From contig CAKKNE010000001.1 of NCBI GenBank assembly GCA_918797485.1, positions 4,526,001 to 4,590,000 of the forward strand: a DNA stretch of 64,000 bases, read 5' to 3'. Each line of letters starts with the position of its first letter. Position 1 is the stretch's first letter. Below are positions 26,701 through 33,380 of the stretch, one piece after another. Source of the stretch: Pelagomonas calceolata. Lineage: Eukaryota > Sar > Pelagophyceae > Pelagomonadales > Pelagomonadaceae. The notes below the pieces were generated by a model. It did no database searches, was not told the DNA's origin, and worked only from the letters and a program-made list of their open reading frames with translations. Both the position numbers and the translations under genes were made by a program.

Positions 26701-27604
26701 CGTAGAACGTCATAGCAGTGTGGACGCGTCGTGCTGCGGGCGGTCTCCCGATAGAGCTAGGATACGATTGCGAGCGAAAGATGCGATTAACCAGCCCGTG
26801 TTGAAGGCCTTACGCGAGGGTGGGCTGGTACCGGAGCCTAGGAGACGGGACGGGAAAGAGGAAGATGAGCAACGAGACAGAACGTTGCACGGCCCCTACT
26901 CGGTTAGTGAAGCGGCTCACTCATTACAAGCGGCGCCGTGGGTCTGTCGGAGGGATTTAGAACGGTTGAGGGACGGCAAGAAGATCGACCTGGAACTGTC
27001 AGGATGGTCGCTATTGCTGAAAGTAGATCGACTGGATATATCTGTTGATGCTTTAGCTTCACAAGTGTATGACGAATTACAGAGAATCGAGGCCGCCTCC
27101 TTGAAAAGACTAGATGTGGCCTGCGACGCCTTCGCCAAGGCCGTCGAGGACCCGTCAACACTACAACCGCGCGTCGACGCGTACTTTGAAGGTAATAGTG
27201 ATGCAGGTGACGGTGTGCGCTCCGCATTCAATGATATTGATTCCGAAGCGGTCGCTAGGACGGTCCAATCCTTAGCGCAGGACCCCAAGATCCGCGAAGA
27301 ATCGTCGCTGGCGCCTTCTCTGAGAAGAGACCGGCACTACCTCGCGCGATGTGTTTCTAGGCTACTCCACGGCGTGCCGTCGGCGGCCTTCGCGTCGCGG
27401 GACTGGCGCCAGTCCCAATTCTGGGGCCGCCACGCCGATGTCAGTTTTGCGGACGTGAGGAGGGCGGCGCTCGGCGCGCTCGCTTCCGTTGAGCAGTCCG
27501 AGGACGACGCTTTTTGGTCTGCTGCGGCCGACGCGGCGGATGCGGCGGCGGCGGCTGCTCAGGACGACTCCTCCTCGGACGACGAGCTCGAAATAGTTTA
27601 TTAA
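23717..27604 (+). CDS. RecQ-family helicase (RecQ4-like) with GRF and SAP-like domains
   Basis: 1295 residues from ATG 23717, nuclear DNA repair/replication helicase. Residues 1-290 are disordered and charged. At about 294-340 is a GRF zinc finger (CSVHGVPARVL, GNKGRRFYCCARP, CDHFGWCEDH). At about 371-408 is a SAP-like helix pair (AEIKAELRRRRVPYTSGQRK). An acidic serine-rich linker follows, then the helicase: LPTGAGKSLCYQLP (Walker A, ~616), VVDEAHCVSQWSHNFRP (~713), ALTATAS, YHAGLSAGDRR, VATVAFGMGVDKADV and RYVQEVGRAGRDGDEAHCNL. The last two are RecQ4-like. No RQC winged-helix or HRDC domain is obvious. Acidic LEIV motifs occur before the helicase and at the very C-terminus. A longer frame begins at 23567 but lacks an ATG near the conserved part. 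Confidence 0.92.
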   Translation: MERGVIPESPEAQRVVPESPQRRAFPSMRPGGPRLPSMRRPGAKPARRPVARRARDGGSSSSSESEQEVSVIAGPPGRRRRAPDAPPPPLPRPAAAPTAVKKAASWTGAERAAAWGAAAATEAPPAPLAAPHMEEDDAPTERARRNLQAALNQPSQQDLNEPDADAAPPQDDHEVAPWKRLENKSRAATGRKRAQALGQVSDNFVRLDLTRKGTYRKRPTKKNDRRKFERQYARDDGDVGSRTTARRAIDGDYHQGVDVIGEDACIEEAKKGLDEPELTGYDSEHLYTIHAPRCSVHGVPARVLKVKKAKNGNKGRRFYCCARPREDQCDHFGWCEDHAPAVAAVLKARSSLLDWRSRAVDERHKQREAWSVAEIKAELRRRRVPYTSGQRKRALLGLLRTDDAKRLGQPPRTVPPPPVVEKKKKRKKRVARKRARVDDEEAADDDEPTEEPPPRRRSATKLAEDEEAVEATARPRRAASKRAIVESSSDDEDDASSSDEESESSESESEEEEAIEAAPKRPRGPPPTAAELLGALPPNERPVVAPPAAAPVVAKAADDSDSDADLEIVGAPQKQPQLAPSDVLRSVFGHEQYRTGQEWAVDRVLEGKSALCVLPTGAGKSLCYQLPACLVKGVVVVVSPLVALIDEQLSRLPPELPAVALSGRHGATLRQRVQALDDVEKGRAKVVFVSPERLGTRALHRCFESVECSLLVVDEAHCVSQWSHNFRPAFLKVGDVARTKIKPRCTLALTATASQAVMKDVCDTLGLNNTPHDEGGDVFAHSWRRDNLRLSVTDCCDEQAKLDTLCRLLGAKDDGGDVATRGEATKKRRRSAEGSSVVYVRTQFDSERVAEQLRDRGVEARPYHAGLSAGDRRNVARDFARNTCKCVVATVAFGMGVDKADVRRVVHYSLPTSLERYVQEVGRAGRDGDEAHCNLLLDKADIRRSAALAYGDGVERMQILELLRSLKVGYVAWPIDDCAERLDLRVEALETIATIVERHSSVDASCCGRSPDRARIRLRAKDAINQPVLKALREGGLVPEPRRRDGKEEDEQRDRTLHGPYSVSEAAHSLQAAPWVCRRDLERLRDGKKIDLELSGWSLLLKVDRLDISVDALASQVYDELQRIEAASLKRLDVACDAFAKAVEDPSTLQPRVDAYFEGNSDAGDGVRSAFNDIDSEAVARTVQSLAQDPKIREESSLAPSLRRDRHYLARCVSRLLHGVPSAAFASRDWRQSQFWGRHADVSFADVRRAALGALASVEQSEDDAFWSAAADAADAAAAAAQDDSSSDDELEIVY

Positions 27605-27621
27605 CAGTCTGTGTCACATTA

Positions 27622-28251
27622 CTCACTTGGCCGCCAGGCCAGCGCCTTCCTACATAATTTCAGGAGGTACTTCGTGTGGTTCTGCAAAGCCCGCGTCATC
27701 TTGTCCGTGAAGCTCCCGAACTTCTCGGGGTAATTTGTTAGAGCGCCACTCCAAAACCGCGAGGCCTTGGTGACGAAGGTCTGGATGCCGTTGGCCATGT
27801 ATTGCAAGACCCCCGACGCCTTCTTCGAGAGCTCATCTTCATCTCTAGGAGAAATCCCCGCCGTCGTGCCGACCGTGTCCCTCCGTCGCGCGGCAGCTAA
27901 AGCTTTCTTCTTCCTCTGTTCATTCGTGTCCGCCGCGCGTAGCAACGCGAAGCGCACGCCGACGTCGCAGAGCGGCAATTTGCCCTCGCGCGTCATTTTT
28001 GCGGTGGCTTGGGCGTAGCCTAAACACGCGTAGGTAAAACCCTCGCTCGGCTTGTCGTCCTTCTGCTGGTCGTCGTTCTTCGCGATCTTTTCCAGGGCCT
28101 CGGCGCCCGCTTTTAGTTCGCCTCTCCGTCCGAAGCAGTAGGGCGGCCGGCCCGCCGACTTCATCTCGCTCGTGAACCAGAGCAGGCCGGCGCAGCTGCT
28201 GACCGGGGCCGGTGCTGGTGTTGGTGGGGGGGCGTCCTGCTCCTTGGCCAT
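27622..28251 (-). CDS. Hypothetical basic protein, 209 residues
   Basis: ATG 28251 starts MAKEQDAPPPTPAPAPVSSC. A short proline-rich N-terminus is followed by a mostly helical, Lys/Ala-rich body with scattered cysteines (CAGLLWF, PYCFGRRG, YACLGYAQ, LPLCDVGVRF). The block GVRFALLRAADTNEQRKKKA looks amphipathic. The C-terminal 80 residues (VLQYMANGIQTFVTKASRFW) are aromatic- and basic-rich. No signal peptide and no family recognised. The gene is tail-to-tail with the RecQ-like helicase (17 bp between stops) and head-to-head with the gene at 28626. Its frame stays open over full length with GC-rich third positions, which supports coding. Confidence 0.6.
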
Positions 28252-28625
28252 TTTTTTGGGGTTCGCCCCGCTGGCGTGCTCTGCTGGCAACTGCTCTCCA
28301 CGGCTGTAGCGGGCGCAGACAGATGCCGCAACCGACTGAAGCGACTGTGGCCACGTGCAGGCGTCTCGCGTTCCCTACGAATAACCCCCTGCCGTCTGAA
28401 TGAGGCGTACGGCCCGCTGCGTCGATCGACTGCGCAATTATCTAGCGTAACAACATTACTAGGACCAATTAATTTTCAAAGCCGGCACCCGGCCAAGCCA
28501 GTCAAGCGCTGCCCGCAACGCCATACGAGCTTGCATACGTCCACACGGCACCGCCCGAAACGCGCGAGGACCGCACGCCGTCGCCGCGCCGCCAGAGAGG
28601 GCAGCCCCCTCGGACACAGCCAACC
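28252..28625. other. Divergent intergenic region
   Basis: 374 bp without a gene. A weak relative of the palindrome, CTAGCGTAACAACATTACTAGG (about 28442-28463, written here in two parts: CTAGCGTAAC and AACATTACTAGG), is present in a region flanked by divergent genes, but internal bases do not match the consensus, so it is not counted as a copy. Confidence 0.35.
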
Positions 28626-29120
28626 ATGCGCGCGGCTCTGCTCCTCCTCGGCTGCCTGAGCAGCACGCAAGCGGGCCTCTGGGGCAAGACCGAGAAGAAG
28701 AAGAAGCGGCGAAAGGCGCCGGACCCGCACCGCTTCGACGGCGAAATGCGCCGCGAGTGGTGCACGAAGGAGCGGCGCAATTCCGATTTGTGCCGGTCGC
28801 GGGACATGGAACTTTGGGTGGACACCCATGATTTCTGGCTCATGCACGAGAACTATTGTGAGGACGAGAAGCGCGCGGACCGGCCGCCCTGCATTCGATT
28901 GGAGCGGTCTCCCAAATCCCCGCGGAGCACCACACGCGAAAACCGCGACCGCCGGGAGCGGTGGTCCTACGGCCCGCGCGAGCCGCGCCTGCCGCACCAC
29001 CCGGAGGACGAGGGCTGGGACCGCGACAATGCGGGCCCCGGCCGGCGAAGACATTCCGGGCCGCGCGAGGGCGAAACGGAGCCGACGCGGGCGCATCCCT
29101 ACGTGAAGCCGGAGCTTTAA
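28626..29120 (+). CDS. Small secreted or lumenal hypothetical protein
   Basis: 164 residues. A clear signal peptide (MRAALLLLGCLSSTQAGLWG) is followed by a strongly basic stretch KKKKRRK and a small domain with four cysteines (EWCTKERRNSDLCRSRDMEL, then HENYCEDEKRADRPPC). The last 80 residues are rich in Arg, Glu, Pro and Gly and likely disordered. The D-L-C-R and NYCED parts may form two disulfides. No family recognised. Head-to-head with the 28251 gene. Confidence 0.6.
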   Translation: MRAALLLLGCLSSTQAGLWGKTEKKKKRRKAPDPHRFDGEMRREWCTKERRNSDLCRSRDMELWVDTHDFWLMHENYCEDEKRADRPPCIRLERSPKSPRSTTRENRDRRERWSYGPREPRLPHHPEDEGWDRDNAGPGRRRHSGPREGETEPTRAHPYVKPEL

Positions 29121-29142
29121 ATTGACTTCTTACTCTGGTTTG

Positions 29143-29164
29143 GCTAGTGGTGTAAGACACTAGC
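29143..29164 (-). promoter_or_regulatory. Recurrent GCTAG palindrome, copy 7
   Basis: GCTAGTG, GTGTAAGA, CACTAGC: here both outer half-sites are GCTAGTG, making the outer palindrome perfect. It lies between two same-direction genes, 23 bp after the stop of the previous gene and 223 bp upstream of the FKBP ATG. This separates it from the divergent-promoter arrangement. The stretch ACCATCGACGCGACG near 29343, followed by AGAAGCGCAG, hints at a 5' untranslated introner. Confidence 0.6.
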
Positions 29165-29387
29165 AAGAGTCTCACACCGGAGCTCGTGCCGCTGCACACG
29201 CCGCTACGCAGTTAGCGATCGATATACAATCCAAATCGAGACCAAAACGGGCACTTTTCGCAGCTGCAGGCCACAGATCGTAAGGCAGGCACTGCTCTGT
29301 GTTGCTTGGGACGTGTGCTCTCACACTCAACTACTTGCACACACCATCGACGCGACGTGAGAAGCGCAGACGCTGCGTAGACCATCC

Positions 29388-30023
29388 ATGGGCCACGTGC
29401 TCCTGGTTGCTGCAGCCTGGGTGCTTGCGCGTAGCGATGCGGTGCTGCATAGAACAATGAACAGACGTCACGCCCTCGCAGTAATTGCTCTCACGCCCGT
29501 GCCAGCGAATGCAGACGAGGCCGTCGAGCTGCCGAACGGATGCACCTACGCGAAAGTCTCCGACGGCTCCGGACCCGTGCCGAAAAGGGGAGACGTCGTC
29601 GCCGTGCGCCTTCGCGGATTGCTCGAGAGCGGCGCCGTGTTCCTCGATTCCTTTAACGAGGGCGGCCCGGTCCTCTTCGAGCTCGGCTCGATCGTTTCCG
29701 CGCCGCGCGTCGACGGCCGAGTCACACCCGGCGTCGACGCCGCGGTAGCGCAAATGCGCGCCGGCGAAGTCGGGCGTCTCATCGTGCCGTACGATGCGGG
29801 CTACGGCCCGGGGCTGAGCTTGTATGGAACGCGGAAAGCTGGGCTCAAGACGCGGTGGGTTCCCTCCGGCGAGACGCTCCGCTACGAGATCGAATTGTTG
29901 AGGTGCCGCGACGTCGGCGGGAAGTTTAGCGGGGACGGCGCGCGGGTCTGCTGCAGCGACAGGAAGTTTCCCTGTCCCGGGCCGGACACGGATGGCGGCG
30001 ACGCGGAGATGACTAGGTCCTAA
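29388..30023 (+). CDS. FKBP-type peptidyl-prolyl isomerase with thylakoid-lumen-type leader
   Basis: 211 residues. The N-terminus has a first hydrophobic segment (MGHVLLVAAAWVLARS) and then a twin-arginine-like signal, MNRRHALAVIALTPVPANA, ending in an ANA-type cleavage site. This resembles the layered leaders of thylakoid-lumen proteins in complex plastids. The FKBP domain follows: GDVVAVRLRGLLESGAVFLD, VTPGVDAAVAQMRAGEVGRL, IVPYDAGYGPGLSLYG and LRYEIELLRC. Several active-site positions differ from FKBP12, common for lumenal FKBPs, so catalysis may be weak. A C-terminal extension has paired cysteines (CCSDRKFPCPG) that might be redox-active. Convergent with the Kunitz-glycosyltransferase gene, 13 bp between the genes. 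Confidence 0.8.
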   Translation: MGHVLLVAAAWVLARSDAVLHRTMNRRHALAVIALTPVPANADEAVELPNGCTYAKVSDGSGPVPKRGDVVAVRLRGLLESGAVFLDSFNEGGPVLFELGSIVSAPRVDGRVTPGVDAAVAQMRAGEVGRLIVPYDAGYGPGLSLYGTRKAGLKTRWVPSGETLRYEIELLRCRDVGGKFSGDGARVCCSDRKFPCPGPDTDGGDAEMTRS

Positions 30024-30036
30024 ATGTTTGTGACTG

Positions 30037-31155
30037 TTAGCAGGGGAGTGCCTGGAAGAGCGCGGGCCGGATGTCGTCGGCACCGACCCCGCTGAGGTAG
30101 CACTTGGCTCGTGGGTCGGGGGGCCTGGGCAGCGTGGTCCGATTGGTAAAGCGGAGCAAGACGCCGAGCGTCGCGGCCTCGACCGTCTCTCGGCGGCCCA
30201 AGTTTTTGGTAGCCTCGCGGGTGAAGTGGCGCACGAAGCGGCCGCCGTAATTGAAGCGGTCGTAGTCGTCGTGCTTGAAGGTCTTCACGCCCGCGACGCG
30301 GCCGCGTCGGTTCGCGCGGCGTTCTAGCGCCCGGCGCATCATGACTTGATCGTTCACGATCTTCGCCTTGTTCCCGGACTCCCACTCGGCGTCCGCGTTC
30401 TGGTCGATTCCCGACTCATCGAGCTGGTCCAAGCAATCGGCCAGGATATCGTCGGCTTTCGTATTATTAAGATGGGCGAAGAACACCCCAAAATTGATGT
30501 GAAAATCGACGTCGCGGCCGCGCCGGTCGCTGCAGAACAGGAGCGCCCGGTCCGCGTATCTCGTCGCGAGGTCCTCGACCCAAAGGTTTTCATAGTCGAC
30601 AATTAAAGCATCGGCATCCAAAAACAACATCCACTGAAACGGCGTCGTGCGTCGCAGCGCGGCCCACAGCGCGAAGCGGTTGTAGACGGCCATCCAGGTC
30701 CGGTTCCCTCTGATAACCCCTTTGTAGCGCAGGTACGCGTGGCCGTACCGCCGCGCGTAGGCTTCATTGGCCACTTGGGTCAGATCCAGCAAGGCGTCGT
30801 TCGCGCCGCCAGCGCCGTCGCTGCACTGGACGATGATAATTTGCATGCGTTTCGGCGGAGGAGCTCCGAGGCACGCCCTTTCGCACGCCTCCCGCGTACT
30901 GAAGCGGTTCGCATTGCCGCCCAGGCCGCAGCCGCCGTAAATAAATTTCTCGCATCGTTTCGTAGCGGGGTTGTGGAACCAGCTTGGCATGTATGCCAAG
31001 CACTGACCCCCCTCCCAGGTGGGCATGTGCACGGAACAGACCGGCGCGGGGGGGCGACGCGCCGCGATCGGCCGCCTCCCCCAAAAGTAAAGTAAGGCAC
31101 CAGCCACCAACAACGCGACTCGCGACGACCGCTGCTTCGGCCAGCGAGACCGCAT
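30037..31155 (-). CDS. Type II membrane protein: Kunitz/BPTI domain fused to a GT34-like glycosyltransferase
   Basis: 372 residues. A basic N-terminus and one span (VALLVAGALLYFW) give a type II Golgi/ER topology. Residues about 39-95 are a full Kunitz domain with all six cysteines: VCSVHMPTWEGGQCLAYMPS, then RCEKFIYGGCGLGGNANRF and CERAC. The IYGGCGGN-type core is diagnostic. The rest looks like the GMA12/MNN10 galactosyl/mannosyltransferase family: MQIIIVQCSDG, RYGHAYLRYKG, FALWAALRR, WMLFLDADALIVDYENLW (metal-binding DADA), NFGVFFAHLN, NDQVMMRRAL. Both parts are in one uninterrupted frame with no intron between. ATG 31155 was chosen because it precedes the membrane anchor; the longer frame upstream is antisense noise. 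Confidence 0.85.
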   Translation of the reverse strand: MRSRWPKQRSSRVALLVAGALLYFWGRRPIAARRPPAPVCSVHMPTWEGGQCLAYMPSWFHNPATKRCEKFIYGGCGLGGNANRFSTREACERACLGAPPPKRMQIIIVQCSDGAGGANDALLDLTQVANEAYARRYGHAYLRYKGVIRGNRTWMAVYNRFALWAALRRTTPFQWMLFLDADALIVDYENLWVEDLATRYADRALLFCSDRRGRDVDFHINFGVFFAHLNNTKADDILADCLDQLDESGIDQNADAEWESGNKAKIVNDQVMMRRALERRANRRGRVAGVKTFKHDDYDRFNYGGRFVRHFTREATKNLGRRETVEAATLGVLLRFTNRTTLPRPPDPRAKCYLSGVGADDIRPALFQALPC

Positions 31156-31469
31156 CCTCAATACTCGGCCGTCGTGACCGCTTAAGTACTCTCCCTCGGG
31201 GTTTCGGTGGCGCAGAGGCAAGTAAAGCTGCCTCGACAATATTGAGCAATGCAGAGCAATGCCTGGCATGCTCGTGTCAAATCGGGTTTGCGATTTTAGC
31301 CGACGTAACGCGGATGAGCGCCTGCTGGTAATCTCAAAGACACCTCGGCGACGTATTGTAATCGGAGCGCACGACGTATAGTAGCCAAAAAAAGCTCCAA
31401 ACTCGGAGCTGTCTTGTTGACCAGCAGTTACGTCCGCAAGCATCAACGCAGCGCCGGCTCTCTCACGCA
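31156..31469. other. Divergent intergenic region
   Basis: 314 bp between the Kunitz-glycosyltransferase and coiled-coil genes. No palindrome copy. GAGCAATGC occurs twice at about 31243 and 31254 and an AT-richer block lies near 31350-31400. No gene seen. Confidence 0.4.
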
Positions 31470-32033
31470 ATGACATCCCTCGACAACATAGTACAAGCAG
31501 AGATGGAGGCGGCCAAAACGGCGCCGCGCGCGGCGCCACCACCGCGACGACGATCAAACGGCGGCGCGGCGTGGGAGTCCACCGCCGACCGCATCGCGCG
31601 CGAAACCGCCGCGCGGGATCGCGGCGTCGGCGTCGACGCGCAGACCCTCGCGGCGCGACAAACCGAGACGTCGGACCTGCGAAAACAGGTCGCATCGGCG
31701 CTCGACGAGGAAAGAAAACGGGTCGCGAAGCGCGCCAAGGAGCTGGCAAGTGTGGAAGGTGAGTTAGCGAAATTAGCGACCAAAGAGCAGGCCGACGTCG
31801 CGACGCTCCGAGGCCGCCTCGAGGGCCTGTCGAAGCGCCTCGCCGCGGCGAACGCCGACGCGAAACGCAAGAAGGACGCCTACGAGGCCGCCGCTGCGAC
31901 GGCGTCAAGGCTCGAGCAAGAGAAAAAAGAACTACACGAGCACCTCGCGATGATGGTCTTGTCCTCCGAGCAACGGAAGGAGGACAAACTCAAGGAGCTC
32001 CTCGCCGCGATGGGGGCCACGGACGTAAGTTGA
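31470..32033 (+). CDS. Coiled-coil protein, 187 residues
   Basis: After a short Pro/Arg-rich N-terminus, residues about 45-175 are a nearly continuous helix with heptad spacing (SDLRKQVASALDEERKRVAK, GELAKLATKEQADVATLRGR, ASRLEQEKKELHEHLAMMVL). The end, SSEQRKEDKLKELLAAMGA, is more specific and may be a binding segment. There is no membrane segment or leader. No family is recognised; coiled-coil similarity would be unspecific. It ends 12 bp from the convergent MYND-TPR gene. The first ATG is used. Confidence 0.65.
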   Translation: MTSLDNIVQAEMEAAKTAPRAAPPPRRRSNGGAAWESTADRIARETAARDRGVGVDAQTLAARQTETSDLRKQVASALDEERKRVAKRAKELASVEGELAKLATKEQADVATLRGRLEGLSKRLAAANADAKRKKDAYEAAAATASRLEQEKKELHEHLAMMVLSSEQRKEDKLKELLAAMGATDVS

Positions 32034-32045
32034 GACCTTTTCTAG

Positions 32046-33173
32046 TTACCCGTTTCCTCCACGCGCGCTGAGCGCCTCTCGCGACCCTCTCAGAGACCGC
32101 TCAAGTTCCACTACCATCGGATGCGCACGGCCGAAAACGCGCTGCGCGGTCCGTGCCGTGTCCTCGAGCTTCGTCACGGCCTCGCGGAGATCGTCGGGCG
32201 TGGCGCTGGTGTCCATGTAGAGCACATTCGCGTAAATCCACCTCATCCTGAGCGTGATCTCATGAGTCTCTCCCAAAATGCGTGGCGTCACGCGAATAAT
32301 TTTGCGCAGCAGTGACTTGGCTTCTTTGTAGCGTCGCAGAACAACAAGGGACGCTGCGTAGTTGTTGGCTGCCGTAAGGGTATAAGTATGCTCCACTCCA
32401 TGTGTCGTTAAACGCCCGAAGTACACGTCTTTCTGCATCTGCATGGCCTGTTCAAGCCGTCCAAGGTGTTGATACGTGAGTGCAAGATTGGTCTGCACGA
32501 CGAGTATGTTGCTTGTTGATGCGCCAAGGCGCCGCTTCATAGCCAACTCGGCCTCTCTCACGGACAGCGCGTCCTCGTGGTGTTTTGCAGCATCTAAACC
32601 GCTTCCAAGCACATTAATCGCACCTTGCCGAGGCCAATCCGTCTCCGACCGGCCCACGTACGTCTTCCAGCACGCCCACCCGACCGCGCACCCCACGTCA
32701 CCGTGGTAGCGTTGTTCGCACAAACTGCACCTGTCCCACCGCGCCCACCTCTCATCAAACACCTTATCGCTCAAATTGTTCTCCTCGGCCTCCGCGACCA
32801 AGATCTTCGCCTGCTCCGCCAAGCACGACACATGCGCGAAACCCGCCGTCCCGCGGCACGAGCACCCACGCACGAGGCCCTCCTTTGTTTTCCAATGGAG
32901 CGCCTGCGTGCAGATGTAGCACGTCTGGCCCTTGGTGTCCTCCGCGCACGCCTCCGCGGCGACCGTGACCGCCTCTGCGTACTTCTTATTTGCGTTGTAT
33001 TGCTCGGCGCCGCCTGCTTTTTTTATGGTCTTACAGAGCTTGTCGTGCCCGCCCTCTTCCCAGTGTTTTTTCTGGCATTCAGGCCCACAGTAGCGTGTGC
33101 TGCAGCGGCCGCATTTCTTGCCCAAGGTTAAGCCAAGCTCGGTAGCGCAGACGGCGCACTGCGTGAGGATCAT
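32046..33173 (-). CDS. MYND zinc finger, RINGv-like and TPR protein
   Basis: 375 residues. An N-terminal MYND finger has CAVCATELGLTLGKKCGRCS and YCGPECQKKHWEEGGHDKLC. A second cysteine/histidine module follows: CYICTQALHWKTKEGLVRGC, SCRGTAGFAHVSCLAEQ and CSLCEQRY, arranged like a RING-CH (RINGv) finger. C-terminal TPR/kinesin-light-chain-like repeats include NLALTYQHLGRLEQAMQMQK and NNYAASLVVLRRYKEAKSLL. The tail, DLREAVTKLEDTARTAQRVF, recurs in three other places in this window. Possibly a ubiquitin ligase; targets unknown. ATG 33173 is preferred over the in-frame upstream ATG at 33314, because palindrome copy 8 lies between them and would otherwise be coding. Confidence 0.85.
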   Translation of the reverse strand: MILTQCAVCATELGLTLGKKCGRCSTRYCGPECQKKHWEEGGHDKLCKTIKKAGGAEQYNANKKYAEAVTVAAEACAEDTKGQTCYICTQALHWKTKEGLVRGCSCRGTAGFAHVSCLAEQAKILVAEAEENNLSDKVFDERWARWDRCSLCEQRYHGDVGCAVGWACWKTYVGRSETDWPRQGAINVLGSGLDAAKHHEDALSVREAELAMKRRLGASTSNILVVQTNLALTYQHLGRLEQAMQMQKDVYFGRLTTHGVEHTYTLTAANNYAASLVVLRRYKEAKSLLRKIIRVTPRILGETHEITLRMRWIYANVLYMDTSATPDDLREAVTKLEDTARTAQRVFGRAHPMVVELERSLRGSREALSARGGNG

Positions 33174-33230
33174 CTTTATACGGTCAAGTCGCTCGGGGGG
33201 CAGCCCGCTCTTACTCCAAAAGGGGTCGGA

Positions 33231-33252
33231 GCTAGCGTATCGACACACTAGG
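33231..33252 (-). promoter_or_regulatory. Recurrent GCTAG palindrome, copy 8
   Basis: GCTAGCG, TATCGACA, CACTAGG; 22 bp with the last base changed. It sits 57 bp upstream of the MYND-TPR ATG (33173), the shortest distance seen, and 128 bp upstream of the + strand ATG 33381. It lies inside the longer in-frame extension of the MYND gene, an argument that the extension is not translated. Confidence 0.55.
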
Positions 33253-33380
33253 ATTTTACATCGGCAAACTGGCGCCGACAGCGCGTACGAGCGCCCAGGG
33301 CTGCCTCGCGCCACTATAAGCGTTCAAAAACGAACGAAGGGCTGCCCCCGACATCATCGACGCGCCTACGACAAATAACC

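Noticed and set aside
28442-28463. Possible 17th copy of the palindrome
   Set aside because: Outer CTAGCG and ACTAGG agree but the centre and spacing do not match, so not counted.
31156-31908. N-terminal extension of the Kunitz-glycosyltransferase frame up to 31908
   Set aside because: The extension is Arg/Pro-rich, antisense to the coiled-coil gene, and precedes a Met followed directly by a good membrane anchor.
33174-33314. Upstream in-frame ATG of the MYND-TPR gene
   Set aside because: Would translate through a copy of the recurrent palindrome; the downstream ATG lies next to the first MYND cysteine.
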